A DNA stretch of 64,000 nt from Kribbella steppae (GTDB taxonomy: Bacteria; Actinomycetota; Actinomycetes; Propionibacteriales; Kribbellaceae): NCBI RefSeq assembly GCF_004342025.1, contig NZ_SLWN01000002.1, positions 62,001 to 126,000 on the forward strand, read 5' to 3'. The notes under the pieces are model-generated. The model saw only the letters and a list, made by a program, of their open reading frames with translations, made no database searches and was not told the DNA's origin. Positions 1 to 8,826 of this stretch are shown here, one piece after another. Position 1 is the first letter of the stretch, and every line of letters begins with the position of its first letter. Position numbers and translations under genes: made by a program.

Positions 1-205
1 GACGCTCCCAGCGGCTTGTCATGGTGCTGAGCAGCGGCGCCGCGAGCGCGGACGTCAGCGCGAACACTGACACCAGCTGCCCGGCGGCCGCCTCGACGAC
101 GTTCAGGTCCTCGGCGATGGCGGGGAGCAGACCGGCCAGCACGTAGCCGTCGATGCCGGTCGAGAAGGTCGCTACCGCAAGCCAGATGAGGGGTCGGTAG
201 TTCAC
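1..205 (-). CDS. MFS transporter, N-terminal part (cut by window edge)
   Basis: The first 68 codons of a major facilitator superfamily transporter; the gene runs off the window. The translated start contains PLIWLAVATFSTGIDGYVLA, a typical first membrane helix, followed by LLPAIAEDLNV and a second helix, a pattern common in DHA1-type drug/proton antiporters. The GTG start at 205-203 overlaps the last base of the upstream methyltransferase stop (TAGTG), so the two genes are probably co-translated at the tail of the riboflavin operon. The substrate cannot be told from this fragment. Confidence 0.75.
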   Translation of the reverse strand, partial: MNYRPLIWLAVATFSTGIDGYVLAGLLPAIAEDLNVVEAAAGQLVSVFALTSALAAPLLSTMTSRWER

Positions 206-846
206 TATCCTCCCAATTGCTCATAACCGGCGAAAACAAACATGCTTCGAGCAAGTTTGAGCGGATCTGGTCGTCCGGTCAAGCGATGGACGCCGACGCC
301 GAAGCCCGCCTCCGGGTCGGACAGCCAGACCCGGTCGAACTCGCGCTCCTCGAACCAGCGGCAGATCGTCGGCACCAGATCGGGCTCGCCGCGGTGCCGC
401 GTCCAGATGACCGTGCCGCCGGACTTCGTGAGCTGGCGGCAGGTGTCGACGGTCCGCTCGATGTCGGCGTCGACGATGTTGCCGAACACCCCGCAGACGA
501 GTACGACGTCGGCCGGCACCAGATCCTGGTAGTGATCGACCAGCGCGGCGTCGCCCTCGACCACCTCGACGCCGGTCAGCCCCGCGACCCGGATCGACTC
601 CTCGGCGACCGCCGTACTGCGTGGATCAAGCTCGACGAGCCGGGCCCGGACGTCGTCGCGGCGCGGGTGGGTCGGCAGCACTTCCAGCAGGTCACTGCCC
701 TCGCCCGCGCACAGACTGACGACCGTCAGCGGACCGGGCGGGCAGGCATCCAGCGCGGTGCGAATCTGCTCCTGTACGACGGCCAGCCGCCGCGCGAGCC
801 ACGAATCGGGCACGTCGTAGTCACCGTGCCAGCTGTGCCAGTCCAT
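205..846 (-). CDS. Class I SAM-dependent methyltransferase
   Basis: A 213-residue protein beginning MDWHSWHGDYDVPDSWLARR. The glycine-rich loop VVSLCAGEGSDLLEVL (about residue 60) and the following acidic residue in VELDPRS fit SAM binding in a Rossmann-fold methyltransferase. No methyl acceptor can be named. The ATG at 846 was chosen over an upstream in-frame extension because the extension is arginine-rich, shadow-like sequence that reads into ribH. It lies 4 bases downstream of ribH and overlaps the MFS start by one base, so it is probably in the riboflavin transcript, although no flavin role is evident. Confidence 0.75.
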   Translation of the reverse strand: MDWHSWHGDYDVPDSWLARRLAVVQEQIRTALDACPPGPLTVVSLCAGEGSDLLEVLPTHPRRDDVRARLVELDPRSTAVAEESIRVAGLTGVEVVEGDAALVDHYQDLVPADVVLVCGVFGNIVDADIERTVDTCRQLTKSGGTVIWTRHRGEPDLVPTICRWFEEREFDRVWLSDPEAGFGVGVHRLTGRPDPLKLARSMFVFAGYEQLGG

Positions 847-850
847 AGCC

Positions 851-1321
851 CTAGAGACTACGGATGGCCACCAATGTCGACAGCGCTGCCTGCGTGGCTT
901 CGTACCCCTTGTCCTCGCGGCTGTCCGGCAGACCGGCCCGGTCCAGCGCCTGCGGGTCGTTGTCACACGTCAGTACGCCGAAGCCGACCGGAACCCCGGT
1001 GGTCACGCCGACCTGCATGAGCCCGTCGGTCGTGGCCTGGCAGACGTACTCGAAGTGCGGGGTGTCTCCGCGGATCACGACTCCGAGTGCGATCACCGCG
1101 TCGTACCCACTCTTTGCCGCGTGCAACGACGCGACCGGGAGCTCGAACGATCCCGGCACCCGGATCACCGTGTAGTCGGTGATGCCGGCCTCGTCGAGCG
1201 CGCGGATCGCACCGGCGACGAGCGCGTCGGTCACCTTCGGGTGCCACTGCGCGCCGACGATCGCGACCCGGGCCCCTTCGACCCGCGGCGTCTCGATGGT
1301 GGGTGCTCCACTGCCCGACAT
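851..1321 (-). CDS. ribH: 6,7-dimethyl-8-ribityllumazine synthase
   Basis: Condenses 5-amino-6-ribitylaminouracil with 3,4-dihydroxy-2-butanone 4-phosphate to lumazine, the penultimate riboflavin step. The 156-residue length is normal for the family. Visible family motifs are [20 protein letters not shown] near the N-terminus, [10 protein letters not shown] (substrate binding), [17 protein letters not shown] and [16 protein letters not shown] with the C-terminal region [16 protein letters not shown]. Its ATG overlaps the ribBA stop by one base (TGATG), which indicates translational coupling. It is the last recognisable riboflavin gene of the operon. Confidence 0.97.
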   Translation of the reverse strand: MSGSGAPTIETPRVEGARVAIVGAQWHPKVTDALVAGAIRALDEAGITDYTVIRVPGSFELPVASLHAAKSGYDAVIALGVVIRGDTPHFEYVCQATTDGLMQVGVTTGVPVGFGVLTCDNDPQALDRAGLPDSREDKGYEATQAALSTLVAIRSL

Positions 1322-2559
1322 CAGCCGGCTCCGTTCTCTTCAGCCAGTACGCCGCCCGGCAGGTGATGGCCCATCCGGTCGCGCTTGGTCCGCAGGTACC
1401 GCAGGTTGTGTTCGGTCGGGTCGATCGAGATGCTGCGCCGCTCGACCACGTCGATGCCGTAGCCCTGAACGCCGGCCAGCTTGTCCGGATTGTTCGTCAG
1501 CAGCCGGACCTCCTTGACGCCCAGATCGGCCAGGATCTGCGCGCCGGTGCCGTAGTCGCGGGCGTCGGCCGGCAGTCCGAGGTCCAGGTTCGCGTCGACC
1601 GTGTCGCGGCCGGCGTCCTGCAACTCGTATGCCTGCAGCTTGTGCAGCAGCCCGATCCCACGGCCCTCGTGACCGCGCAGGTACACGACGACACCACCCT
1701 CGGCCGCGACCTGACGCAGTGCCTCGTCGAGCTGCGGACCACAGTCGCACCGCAGCGAGCCGAACACGTCGCCGGTCAGACATTCCGAGTGCAACCGGGC
1801 CAGCGTCGGCCCGTCCCCGATCTCACCGCGGACCAGTGCCAGCTGCTCCGACCCGTCGACGATGTTCCGGTAGCCGTAGGCAATGAAATCGCCGTACCGG
1901 GTCGGCAGAGTCGTGGTCGCGACCCGCTGGATCTGGCGCTCGGTACGACGCCGGTAGCGGATCAGATCGTCGATCGACACCAGCACCAGCCCGTGCTCGT
2001 CGGCGAACTCGCGCAGCTCGGGACCGCGCTTCATCGTGCCGTCGTCGTTCACCAGCTCGGAGATCACCGCGGCCGGCGTCAGCCCGGCCATCCGGGCCAG
2101 GTCGATCGACGCCTCGGTGTGGCCCGGCCGGACCAGGACACCGCCCTCGCGGCCGCGCAGCGGGAACACGTGCCCCGGCTGGACCAGGTCGTACGACTCG
2201 GACGCCGAGTCGGTCAGCACGCGGATCGTCCGGGCCCGGTCCGCGGCCGAGATCCCGGTGCTGATGCCGTCGCGGGCATCGACCGAGATCGTGTACGCCG
2301 TCCGCATCCGCTCCCGGTTGTGCGGGGTCATCAGCGGGATGCCGAGCCGGTCGAGCTCGGCCCCCTCCATCGGGACGCAGACCACCCCCGAGCTGTACCG
2401 GATCAGGAACGCCAGCAGCTCCGGCGTCGCCTTGGACGCGGCGAAGATCAGGTCGCCCTCGTTCTCCCGGTCCTCGTCGTCGACCACGATCACCGGCCGT
2501 CCGGCCCGGATCTCGTCGATCGCGTGCTCGATCGTGTCCAGCTTCAGAATGTCGCCCAT
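1321..2559 (-). CDS. ribBA: Bifunctional 3,4-dihydroxy-2-butanone-4-phosphate synthase / GTP cyclohydrolase II
   Basis: A 412-residue fusion supplying both riboflavin precursors. The N-terminal RibB half (about 1-205) shows [15 protein letters not shown] and the [14 protein letters not shown] motif; it converts ribulose 5-phosphate. The C-terminal RibA half shows the zinc site in [20 protein letters not shown] (three cysteines) and [10 protein letters not shown]; it opens GTP. Length is usual for the fusion. The ATG follows the ribM stop with one base between them, and the stop overlaps ribH. Often named ribAB in Streptomyces and Corynebacterium. Confidence 0.97.
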   Translation of the reverse strand: MGDILKLDTIEHAIDEIRAGRPVIVVDDEDRENEGDLIFAASKATPELLAFLIRYSSGVVCVPMEGAELDRLGIPLMTPHNRERMRTAYTISVDARDGISTGISAADRARTIRVLTDSASESYDLVQPGHVFPLRGREGGVLVRPGHTEASIDLARMAGLTPAAVISELVNDDGTMKRGPELREFADEHGLVLVSIDDLIRYRRRTERQIQRVATTTLPTRYGDFIAYGYRNIVDGSEQLALVRGEIGDGPTLARLHSECLTGDVFGSLRCDCGPQLDEALRQVAAEGGVVVYLRGHEGRGIGLLHKLQAYELQDAGRDTVDANLDLGLPADARDYGTGAQILADLGVKEVRLLTNNPDKLAGVQGYGIDVVERRSISIDPTEHNLRYLRTKRDRMGHHLPGGVLAEENGAG

Positions 2560-2560
2560 C

Positions 2561-3229
2561 TCAGCCCACCACCACGGGTTCGGGGGTCACGGTGCGTTCG
2601 GAGTTCTGGATCCGCCACCACGAGGCGAACCCGATGACGCAGAAGAATCCGTAGACGATGTACATCGTCGCCGACGGGTAGAACTTCGCCTGGATCAGCA
2701 GCGGTACGCCGACCACGTCCACCGCGATCCAGATCAGCCAGAACTCGACGAACCCACGGGCCATCCCGTACGTCGCCAGGATCGAGCCGGTCAGGATCCA
2801 TGCGTCCCACTGCGGTCCCCACGAACCCAGTTCGCGGAGCACGAAGTACGAGATGGCATAGAGCACGACCGCGAGGCCGAGCAGTTCGAGCCGCTCGCGC
2901 GCGGTCGCCCAGCGCGGCTGCACCGCCTTCGCGGCGCCGCCGTGGCGGGTCTGGTACCAGCGGTACCAGCCGTAGAGGCTGACCAGCGCGAAGAACACCT
3001 GGCGTCCGGCCTGGCCCCAGAGATCCTTGTCCTGCGGGGTGTCGAAGATCCCGCCGACGAAGACCGTGAACAGCAGCACGTTGCCGACGATGCCGACCGG
3101 CCAGGCGGCGACCTGCCGGCGCATCCCGAACAGGGCGCTGCCGAGGCCGAACACGTTGCCGACGATCTCGCGGACGAGCACCGCCGAACCGAGGATCACG
3201 ACCTCCGCGTGCAGCAACCAGTCGATCAC
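2561..3229 (-). CDS. ribM: PnuC-family transporter, probable riboflavin uptake protein RibM
   Basis: A 222-residue integral membrane protein with about seven hydrophobic segments. PnuC-like features include the tryptophan/tyrosine-rich [14 protein letters not shown] segment and a C-terminal helix ending in [17 protein letters not shown]. PnuC relatives carry nicotinamide riboside, but members inside actinobacterial riboflavin operons (RibM of Streptomyces davaonensis and Corynebacterium) import riboflavin, so context favours RibM. GTG at 3229 was chosen because it makes a 4-base GTGA overlap with the ribE stop. A long upstream extension in this frame is only a shadow of ribE. Control by the operon riboswitch fits an uptake role. 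Confidence 0.85.
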   Translation of the reverse strand: MIDWLLHAEVVILGSAVLVREIVGNVFGLGSALFGMRRQVAAWPVGIVGNVLLFTVFVGGIFDTPQDKDLWGQAGRQVFFALVSLYGWYRWYQTRHGGAAKAVQPRWATARERLELLGLAVVLYAISYFVLRELGSWGPQWDAWILTGSILATYGMARGFVEFWLIWIAVDVVGVPLLIQAKFYPSATMYIVYGFFCVIGFASWWRIQNSERTVTPEPVVVG

Positions 3230-3837
3230 TTGGTGCCTCCGTTGTTCGTCAGCAGCCGCTCGACGTACTTGGCGATCACGTCGACCTCGAGGTTGACGGT
3301 GTCGCCGACCGCGTTGCGGCCGAGCACGGTCAGCTCGAGCGTCGTCGGGATCAGGCTGACTCCGAAGGTGCCGGTCGCGTCGTCCACGTCGGTGACCGTC
3401 AGGGAGACGCCGTCGATGGCGATCGAGCCCTTCTCGGCGACGTACTTGAGGATGCTCGCGGGCGCGGCCACCCGGACGTCCTCCCAGTGCTCGCCCGGCG
3501 TTCGGCTCGCGATCGTGCCGACACCGTCGACGTGGCCCTGGACGATGTGCCCGCCGAGCCGTGCGTGCGCGGACACCGCTCGCTCCAGGTTGACCTGCGA
3601 GCCCTTGGTGGCCTGGCCGAGGCTGGTGCGCATCAGCGTCTCCCGCATCACGTCGGCGGTGAAAGCGCCGTCCCCGGTCTCGACCACGGTCAGGCAACAG
3701 CCGTTGACCGCGATCGAGTCACCGTGGCCGGCATCCTCGGTCACCTTGGGGCCGCGGATCGTGAGCCGGGCGGCGTCCCCTTCCAGCAAGTCGAGCGCCT
3801 CGACGGTGCCGAGCTCTTCGACGATTCCGGTGAACAT
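3226..3837 (-). CDS. ribE: Riboflavin synthase alpha chain
   Basis: Dismutates two lumazine molecules to riboflavin. The protein begins MFTGIVEELGTVEAL, the highly conserved N-terminus. It contains two tandem lumazine-binding barrels: the first with NGCCLTVVETGDGAFTADVM and the second with DGVSLTVTDVDDATGTFGVS, joined through GGHIVQGHVDGVGTI. At 203 residues it is full length. The ATG directly abuts the ribD stop with no gap, and its own stop overlaps the ribM GTG by four bases. Confidence 0.97.
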   Translation of the reverse strand: MFTGIVEELGTVEALDLLEGDAARLTIRGPKVTEDAGHGDSIAVNGCCLTVVETGDGAFTADVMRETLMRTSLGQATKGSQVNLERAVSAHARLGGHIVQGHVDGVGTIASRTPGEHWEDVRVAAPASILKYVAEKGSIAIDGVSLTVTDVDDATGTFGVSLIPTTLELTVLGRNAVGDTVNLEVDVIAKYVERLLTNNGGTK

Positions 3838-4875
3838 TCAGCGTGTCCTTTGTAGTTCGAGCGGCGTCAGGGTCAGCCGGACGTCGTCGCCGAGGCGGGT
3901 GACGTCCGCTAGCTTGAACCGCCGCAGGTGGTCGATCGATTCCGCTCCCAGGTCCCCGATCGCGGAGAACCCGGAGCCGAGCACGGCCGGGGCGACGTAC
4001 GCGACGATCTGGTCGACCAGCTGCGCGCGGAGGAAGGCGGCGGCCAGCGTCGGACCGCCCTCGAGCCAGAGGTGCCGGATGTGGTGATCGTCCAGCTGCC
4101 GGAGCACCTCGGAGGGGTCATGGGTGGGCAGGATGAGCGTCGGCGCGCGGTCGTTGCGGACCTTCGCGGTCGACGGGATCTCCCGGTCGCCGACGACGAC
4201 ACGCAGCGGCTGCCTGGCGGCAGGTACGTCGTCCTCGTCGCGGACCGTCAGCTCCGGGTCGTCGTCCAGCACGGTCTGGGTGCCGACGGCGATCGCGTCA
4301 CACTCGGCCCGCTTCCGGTGTACGTCGGCGCGCGCGATCGGTCCGGTGATCCACCTGCTGGTCCGATCCGGGGCCGCTGAGCGCCCGTCAAGCGTGGTCG
4401 CGAACTTCCAGGTGACGAACGGGCGGCCCATCCGGACGCTGTGCAGCCAGACGTGGTTGACCGCCTCGGCCTCGGTCTCGAGCACCCCCTGCTCGACCTG
4501 GATGTTCTTGTTGCTGAGCTTCTCCGCACCACCGGAGGCCTGCCTGTTCGGGTCCGGTACGGCGTACACCACCCGGGCCACCCCGGCCTCGATCAGCGCG
4601 TCGGCACACGGCCCGGTCCGGCCGGTGTGATTACACGGTTCCAAGGTCACGTACGCCGTACCGCCACGGGCCCGATCACCCGCCATGGTCAGTGCCACGA
4701 CCTCGGCATGGGGGCCACCGGCAACGGCATGGAAGCCCTCACCGACCGGATGCCCGTCGCGGCCGGTGATCACGCAGCCCACCACCGGGTTCGGATGGGT
4801 GCTGCCGATGCCCCGGCCGGCCAGCTCGACCGCACGCCGCATCCAGGCGACATCGATCGGCGAAGCGTTGTTCAC
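3838..4875 (-). CDS. ribD: Bifunctional diaminohydroxyphosphoribosylaminopyrimidine deaminase / 5-amino-6-(5-phosphoribosylamino)uracil reductase
   Basis: A 345-residue fusion. The N-terminal deaminase carries the zinc motif HAEVVAL and PCNHTGRTGPC, preceded by HPNPVVGCVI. The C-terminal reductase starts about residue 150 with RPFVTWKFATTLDGRSA and has the NADPH-site motif LEGGPTLAAAFL. It is the first gene after the FMN riboswitch and so the control point of the operon. GTG at 4875 was chosen because a GAGGGA Shine-Dalgarno-like stretch lies a few bases upstream and the protein begins MNNASPIDVAWMRRAVELA, normal for RibD. Confidence 0.96.
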   Translation of the reverse strand: MNNASPIDVAWMRRAVELAGRGIGSTHPNPVVGCVITGRDGHPVGEGFHAVAGGPHAEVVALTMAGDRARGGTAYVTLEPCNHTGRTGPCADALIEAGVARVVYAVPDPNRQASGGAEKLSNKNIQVEQGVLETEAEAVNHVWLHSVRMGRPFVTWKFATTLDGRSAAPDRTSRWITGPIARADVHRKRAECDAIAVGTQTVLDDDPELTVRDEDDVPAARQPLRVVVGDREIPSTAKVRNDRAPTLILPTHDPSEVLRQLDDHHIRHLWLEGGPTLAAAFLRAQLVDQIVAYVAPAVLGSGFSAIGDLGAESIDHLRRFKLADVTRLGDDVRLTLTPLELQRTR

Positions 4876-4937
4876 TCACGGTCCCTCGTCGTCACGGACG
4901 CACTCCGGGGTCGTGACAACCGGCATGCACGCTCTGC

Positions 4938-4976
4938 CGTCCGGAGCTCGCCTGGTGAGGCTCGCGTCGCCGGACG
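4938..4976 (-). promoter_or_regulatory. Hairpin in the expression platform between the FMN riboswitch and ribD
   Basis: The arms CGTCCGG (4938-4944) and CCGGACG (4970-4976) pair perfectly, with further pairing possible inside. The hairpin lies between the aptamer and the ribD start and has no following U tract. It could therefore work by sequestration or by Rho-type control; this is inference. Confidence 0.5.
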
Positions 4977-5002
4977 TCAGAGCGCACCCGCCGATCGCGT
5001 GC

Positions 5003-5124
5003 GCCTCCCATCCGGACTTTCACCGTCGGTCCCGGAATTCCACCAGGTCAGCCGGCCGCTCAACTGCTGCGGCCGGGTCGCGGACTATTACCGCCGGCTC
5101 GGAATTACACCGACCCCGGAGCAC
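5003..5124 (-). promoter_or_regulatory. FMN riboswitch (RFN element)
   Basis: On the minus strand the region contains the conserved RFN segments: GGGGTCGGTGTAATTCC near 5116-5100, then GCCGGCGGTAATAGTCCGC, a variable arm, and finally GACGGTGAAAGTCCGGATGG near 5026-5007. These are the signature blocks of the six-stem FMN aptamer. It lies about 130 bases upstream of ribD and should reduce expression of the operon when FMN is abundant. Confidence 0.95.
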
Positions 5125-5362
5125 GCGAGTGGGTTCACTCGTACCTCAAGTGTGCCACTGCCGGCCCAACCCGCCAGGAGCCAGGTCACATCTTGGTCCC
5201 CCGCATCAGCTCCGCGCCCCCACCACCCGCCGAACCCGAACACGGTTGCCGGCCGCCGCACGAGTGGTGACCGCCGCAGAATTCATCAATCGCAGTATTT
5301 CACTCCCCACCCCGGCAGCAACCCGATTCCCCTCCACCGCGGGCTGGTGGGGCGGTAGGTTC
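5125..5362. other. Intergenic region between the riboswitch and the divergent kinase gene
   Basis: No gene is supported here. It should hold the riboflavin operon promoter on the minus strand and the kinase promoter on the plus strand, but neither has a clear -35/-10 pair. A small inverted repeat CGAGTG-GGTT-CACTCG at 5126-5141 lies just outside the aptamer. Confidence 0.4.
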
Positions 5363-5368
5363 TTGCCG

Positions 5369-6478
5369 GTGGAGGCGTTTGCGGGCCGGTATCGGCTGAT
5401 CGATCTGATCGGGACCGGCGGGATGGGCTCGATCTGGCGGGCGTGGGACCTGCGACGGTCGGCGTACGTGGCGGCGAAGGTGCTCGGGCAACACGATGCG
5501 GCCGCGTTGCTGCGGTTCGTCCGGGAGCAGTCGTTGCGGATCGAGCACCCGCACGTGGTCGCGCCGCACGGGTGGGCGGCTGATGACGACAAGGTCGTGT
5601 TCGCGATGGAGCTGGTCCGCGGCGGCTCCGTCGCGACGCTGCTCGGGGATCACGGCCCGCTGCCCACGTCGTACGTCGCCGTACTGCTCGACCAACTCCT
5701 GCACGGCCTCTCCGCAGTCCACGCGGCAGGCGTCGTACACCGCGACCTGAAGCCCGCCAACCTCCTCCTCGACGCCACCGGCAAGCGACGCCCACATCTC
5801 CGCCTGTCCGACTTCGGTGTCGCCGGTCTCCTCGACGAGCCCCGCATGACCCGCCACAGCACCGTCCTCGGCACACCCGGCTACATCGCCCCTGAGCAAC
5901 TGGCCGGAGCCGACCCCGACCCACGCCAGGACCTGTACACCGTGGGCGCCGTGGCCGCCGAACTCCTCACCGGCGAACGCCCAGGCCCAGACGGCAAGCT
6001 TCCACCCGTCGACGGCCCACTGGCCGAGTTCATCCGCAGCAGTACGGCGACCGACCCGTCCCAACGCCCCGACTCCGCGCACACCGCCGGCCGCCTACTC
6101 GCCGAGTCCGGCGCCCTCCCACCGGCCCCGACCACCCCCTGGGCAACCCAGCCCGACTCCCCCGAAGTCTTCGACCAACTCCCACCCCTCCCCCGCGCCT
6201 GGACCCCCACCGGCCCCGCAGTCCAATCTCACGCTGCCGGACAGGTCGCGACGACGGCAGGCACAGCCGCAGCCAATCCCCTTGCGACAGGTGACAATGC
6301 GCCGAGCCACCACGGGAGCACGCCGATCCCATCGCTCAGCACTCCCGACTCACCAGCAGTCGTGGGCGGGGTAGCTCCGGCCCAAAGCCGGAGTCGACTG
6401 CTGGTCTGGGTCGCAGCAGTCAGCATCACCGGCGCGGTCGCCCTCCTCGGCACCGCCGCCTGGCTCCTCCTCAGCTGA
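5369..6478 (+). CDS. Serine/threonine protein kinase with C-terminal membrane anchor
   Basis: A 369-residue Hanks-type kinase. Catalytic landmarks in order: GTGGMGSIWRAWD glycine loop, VAAKVLG lysine, HRDLKPANLLLD catalytic loop, SDFGVAGLLDE (DFG), and GTPGYIAPEQL (APE). The kinase domain ends near residue 255. A proline/threonine-rich linker follows and then a single hydrophobic helix, LLVWVAAVSITGAVALLGTA, at the extreme C-terminus. Nothing is left for an external sensor domain, unlike PASTA kinases. GTG at 5369 is preferred because GGTAGG lies nine bases upstream; a TTG at 5363 is the alternative. The target is unknown; the neighbouring VWA and HTH genes are candidate partners. Confidence 0.9.
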   Translation: MEAFAGRYRLIDLIGTGGMGSIWRAWDLRRSAYVAAKVLGQHDAAALLRFVREQSLRIEHPHVVAPHGWAADDDKVVFAMELVRGGSVATLLGDHGPLPTSYVAVLLDQLLHGLSAVHAAGVVHRDLKPANLLLDATGKRRPHLRLSDFGVAGLLDEPRMTRHSTVLGTPGYIAPEQLAGADPDPRQDLYTVGAVAAELLTGERPGPDGKLPPVDGPLAEFIRSSTATDPSQRPDSAHTAGRLLAESGALPPAPTTPWATQPDSPEVFDQLPPLPRAWTPTGPAVQSHAAGQVATTAGTAAANPLATGDNAPSHHGSTPIPSLSTPDSPAVVGGVAPAQSRSRLLVWVAAVSITGAVALLGTAAWLLLS

Positions 6479-6553
6479 CCGCAGACCGGTCAGCCACTCC
6501 CCGAGGCTCCCTGAGGCGCTGCCGCCGCATGTTCGCGCGGGCCGTGCATGAAC

Positions 6554-6581
6554 AGAGCCCGGGCTGTTGGGCCCGGGCTCT
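6554..6581. terminator. Bidirectional terminator hairpin
   Basis: A perfect 11-bp stem (AGAGCCCGGGC / GCCCGGGCTCT) with a six-base loop lies between the convergent kinase and VWA genes. It has no long T tract. Its position suits both transcripts. Confidence 0.75.
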
Positions 6582-6589
6582 GGTGGGTG

Positions 6590-8644
6590 TTAGTTGTATG
6601 GCGGTTGGTTTGGCGGCTGGTGGCCGCCCTGGTTCGGGTACTGCGGCGGCACCTGGCCCGGGTGCTGCGGGCCGCTTGACCAGCCGGCCGGCTGGACGAT
6701 GGCAGGCTTCTTGCGGAGGCGGAGGACGGCCAGGAGGCCGACCAGCAACAGGACAACACCGCCGCCGGAGAGGCCGGCGATCAGGGCGACCGGGGTGCTG
6801 TCGCCGGAGTTGGTGTCGCTGCCCTGGACGGGGCCGCCGGCTTGGGTGCCGTTGCCGTTCTCGTTCTCGTTCCCGTTCTCATTGCCGGAGTCGGACGGGT
6901 CGGCGGTGGGTGACGGGGTGACCGAGGTACCGGCGACTGGCGTGGCGCCGTCGACGTACTCGGGCTTGCCGGTGCCCGCCTCACCCTGCACGCCGACAGT
7001 CAGCGTGACCGGGATCGTGAACGCCTTGTCGTCGTCCTTGCGGGTCAGCGACACGGCGAGGTAGTACTCACCCGGCATCGAGGTCCCGGTGTCCTGGTTG
7101 TTCGCACCGTTGCGGTTCAGGTACCGGATCTCCTTGGTGGTGAGCGCCTGAATCGTCCCGTCCTTGGTCAGGACGCCGCGCTTGCCCGCTCCACCCGGCA
7201 CCTTCTTCGCGAAGACGGAGTACACATCCTCACCGATCGGCGAGATCACGGCCGTGTCGAGGTACCGGATGCCGTCGAGCGCCTTGCTCGTCGCCGCACC
7301 GAGCTGCGGCACCGTGAACTGCGCCTGGATCCGCTGACCCCAGTCGGCCTTCACCCGGTACAGCTGGAGCTCACCCGGCATCAGGGTGGTCTTGTAGCTG
7401 CCGGGCTCGAGCAGCGGCGCGTCCGGGAAGCTCGATCCGGGGACGATCTCGCGTGGGGTCGTCCCGGGCATCGAGGTCCAGGTCGGGTCACCGGCCTCGT
7501 CGGGCAGGTTGGCCGTGGACGACACCGGCGGCTCCTCATCGATCCGCAGCTCGAACGGCACGCCCTTGAGCTCGCGGTAGTCCTTCCCCGGCGAGACAGT
7601 CAGCACCATCTGGTCGGAATCCGAGCACGCCTCCTGCCAATCGGACCAGCTCGACGCGGTCCCGGTCGCCAGACCCTGGTCGCTGCCGAACACCCGGGGG
7701 TAGCTCCACCCGCATTCGTCACCCTCGAGGGTCTTGAGCTTGACCTCGGCCTGGATCACCAGCTCGTCGCCAGGAATCCGCCGGAAGCTCACTCCGGCCC
7801 GCAGGGTGGAGCCCTTGATGCTGCGCTTGATCAGGTAGTACTTCGCGGTCTGGTCGCCGCCGAACGTGTCCGAGTAGTGGCCTGGGGCAAGCTCCGGAGC
7901 GCCCTCCTGCTGCGCGGCACCCTGGACCGGCTCTCCGGAGATCCGGAACGGGCGGAACGCTCGCGTGGACAAGCGATCCAGCCCTGCCTCGAGGTCGATG
8001 GTCGAGTCGGCGTCGTAGTAGTCACCGCGGCCCTCACGGGCGACACACTGCAGCTGGCTGCGCGCCTTCCCGCCGACGCGGAAGCCGACCACGTCGATCT
8101 TCAGGTCGATACCCTGCTTGGCGATCTGCTGCGCCACCACGCACGGGTCGGGCGCACAGGTCGCCTCACCGTCCGAGACGAGCACGATCGTGCGCTGGCC
8201 GGACGGACCGAGGTCCTTGGCGGCCTGCTGGAGCGCGTAGCCGATCGGAGTCTCACCGAACGGCTTGTACGTCGCGATCGCGGCCTGCAACTGCGGCCGG
8301 TTGTTCGTGCCGATCGGCACGGTCAGCTGGGTGTCCGTGCAGGCACCGGGCTGGGTGCGCTTGAACACTGTCGCGCCGTACACCCGCAGGCCGACCTCCG
8401 CCTCCGCCGGCAGCTTCGTGACCACCTTGGTCAGCGCGGTCCGCGCGGCGACGATCTTGGTCTGCCCGTCGCCGGCCGGCTCCTTCATCGAGCCGGACGA
8501 GTCGAGCACCAGGACCAGCTTGTTGCTGCCCGGGTCAGGGTCAGCCTGAGCGGCCGGGATCGCCAGGCCGGCCAGTAGGGCGGTCAGCGTTATGGCGAAG
8601 ATCGCCCACACCGCGGGGCGGCGGTGTCCCTGCAGAGCCGTCAT
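6590..8644 (-). CDS. Secreted von Willebrand factor A domain protein with C-terminal membrane anchor
   Basis: A 684-residue exported protein. The N-terminus has a signal peptide (AIFAITLTALLAGLAIPAAQA). A VWA domain follows at about 45-210, with the metal-site sequence LVLDSSGSM and the later conserved VLVSDGEATC. A long beta-rich middle region is not recognised. Near the C-terminus come a Ser/Thr/Asn-rich stretch, a helix (VALIAGLSGGGVVLLLVGLL), an RLRKK stop-transfer sequence and a cytoplasmic Gly/Pro/Gln-rich tail. The ATG at 8644 was chosen over one 12 bases upstream because GGAGGA lies just before it. It is divergent from the HTH gene at 8827. It probably acts at the cell surface; the ligand is unknown. 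Confidence 0.85.
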   Translation of the reverse strand: MTALQGHRRPAVWAIFAITLTALLAGLAIPAAQADPDPGSNKLVLVLDSSGSMKEPAGDGQTKIVAARTALTKVVTKLPAEAEVGLRVYGATVFKRTQPGACTDTQLTVPIGTNNRPQLQAAIATYKPFGETPIGYALQQAAKDLGPSGQRTIVLVSDGEATCAPDPCVVAQQIAKQGIDLKIDVVGFRVGGKARSQLQCVAREGRGDYYDADSTIDLEAGLDRLSTRAFRPFRISGEPVQGAAQQEGAPELAPGHYSDTFGGDQTAKYYLIKRSIKGSTLRAGVSFRRIPGDELVIQAEVKLKTLEGDECGWSYPRVFGSDQGLATGTASSWSDWQEACSDSDQMVLTVSPGKDYRELKGVPFELRIDEEPPVSSTANLPDEAGDPTWTSMPGTTPREIVPGSSFPDAPLLEPGSYKTTLMPGELQLYRVKADWGQRIQAQFTVPQLGAATSKALDGIRYLDTAVISPIGEDVYSVFAKKVPGGAGKRGVLTKDGTIQALTTKEIRYLNRNGANNQDTGTSMPGEYYLAVSLTRKDDDKAFTIPVTLTVGVQGEAGTGKPEYVDGATPVAGTSVTPSPTADPSDSGNENGNENENGNGTQAGGPVQGSDTNSGDSTPVALIAGLSGGGVVLLLVGLLAVLRLRKKPAIVQPAGWSSGPQHPGQVPPQYPNQGGHQPPNQPPYN

Positions 8645-8670
8645 CGTTTCCTCCAATGAGATTCACTGCC

Positions 8671-8791
8671 GCAAACGCTCTCAGTTTGCGATAGCAAATG
8701 TCAAGTCGCTTCCGCTCACGCCCGGATCGGCGGATCTGTGGATGCTCGGCTGGAAATTTGCGTTCGCGACTGCGAAGATGTTTGCAGTCGC
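8671..8791. promoter_or_regulatory. Operator-like inverted repeats between the VWA gene and the HTH gene
   Basis: Three inverted repeats share TTTGC/GCAAA half-sites: GCAAAC-7-GTTTGC at 8671-8689, TTTGC-GATA-GCAAA at 8685-8698, and GCGACTGC-10-GCAGTCGC at 8766-8791, which includes another TTTGCAG. An additional AATTTGCG occurs near 8757. The placement between divergent genes, one of which encodes an HTH protein, suggests operators for that protein. Confidence 0.55.
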
Positions 8792-8826
8792 TACCGAGCG
8801 GCGGGCGGTCAGAGGAGATCACGCGA

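Noticed and set aside
1303..2637. 444-codon frame on the plus strand
   Set aside because: It is the antisense shadow of ribBA; composition is Arg/Asp/Val-rich with no recognisable domain.
4685..5368. Long N-terminal extension of the Ser/Thr kinase
   Set aside because: It runs antisense through the riboswitch and ribD start and contains no domain; the GTG at 5369 has a proper spacing signal.
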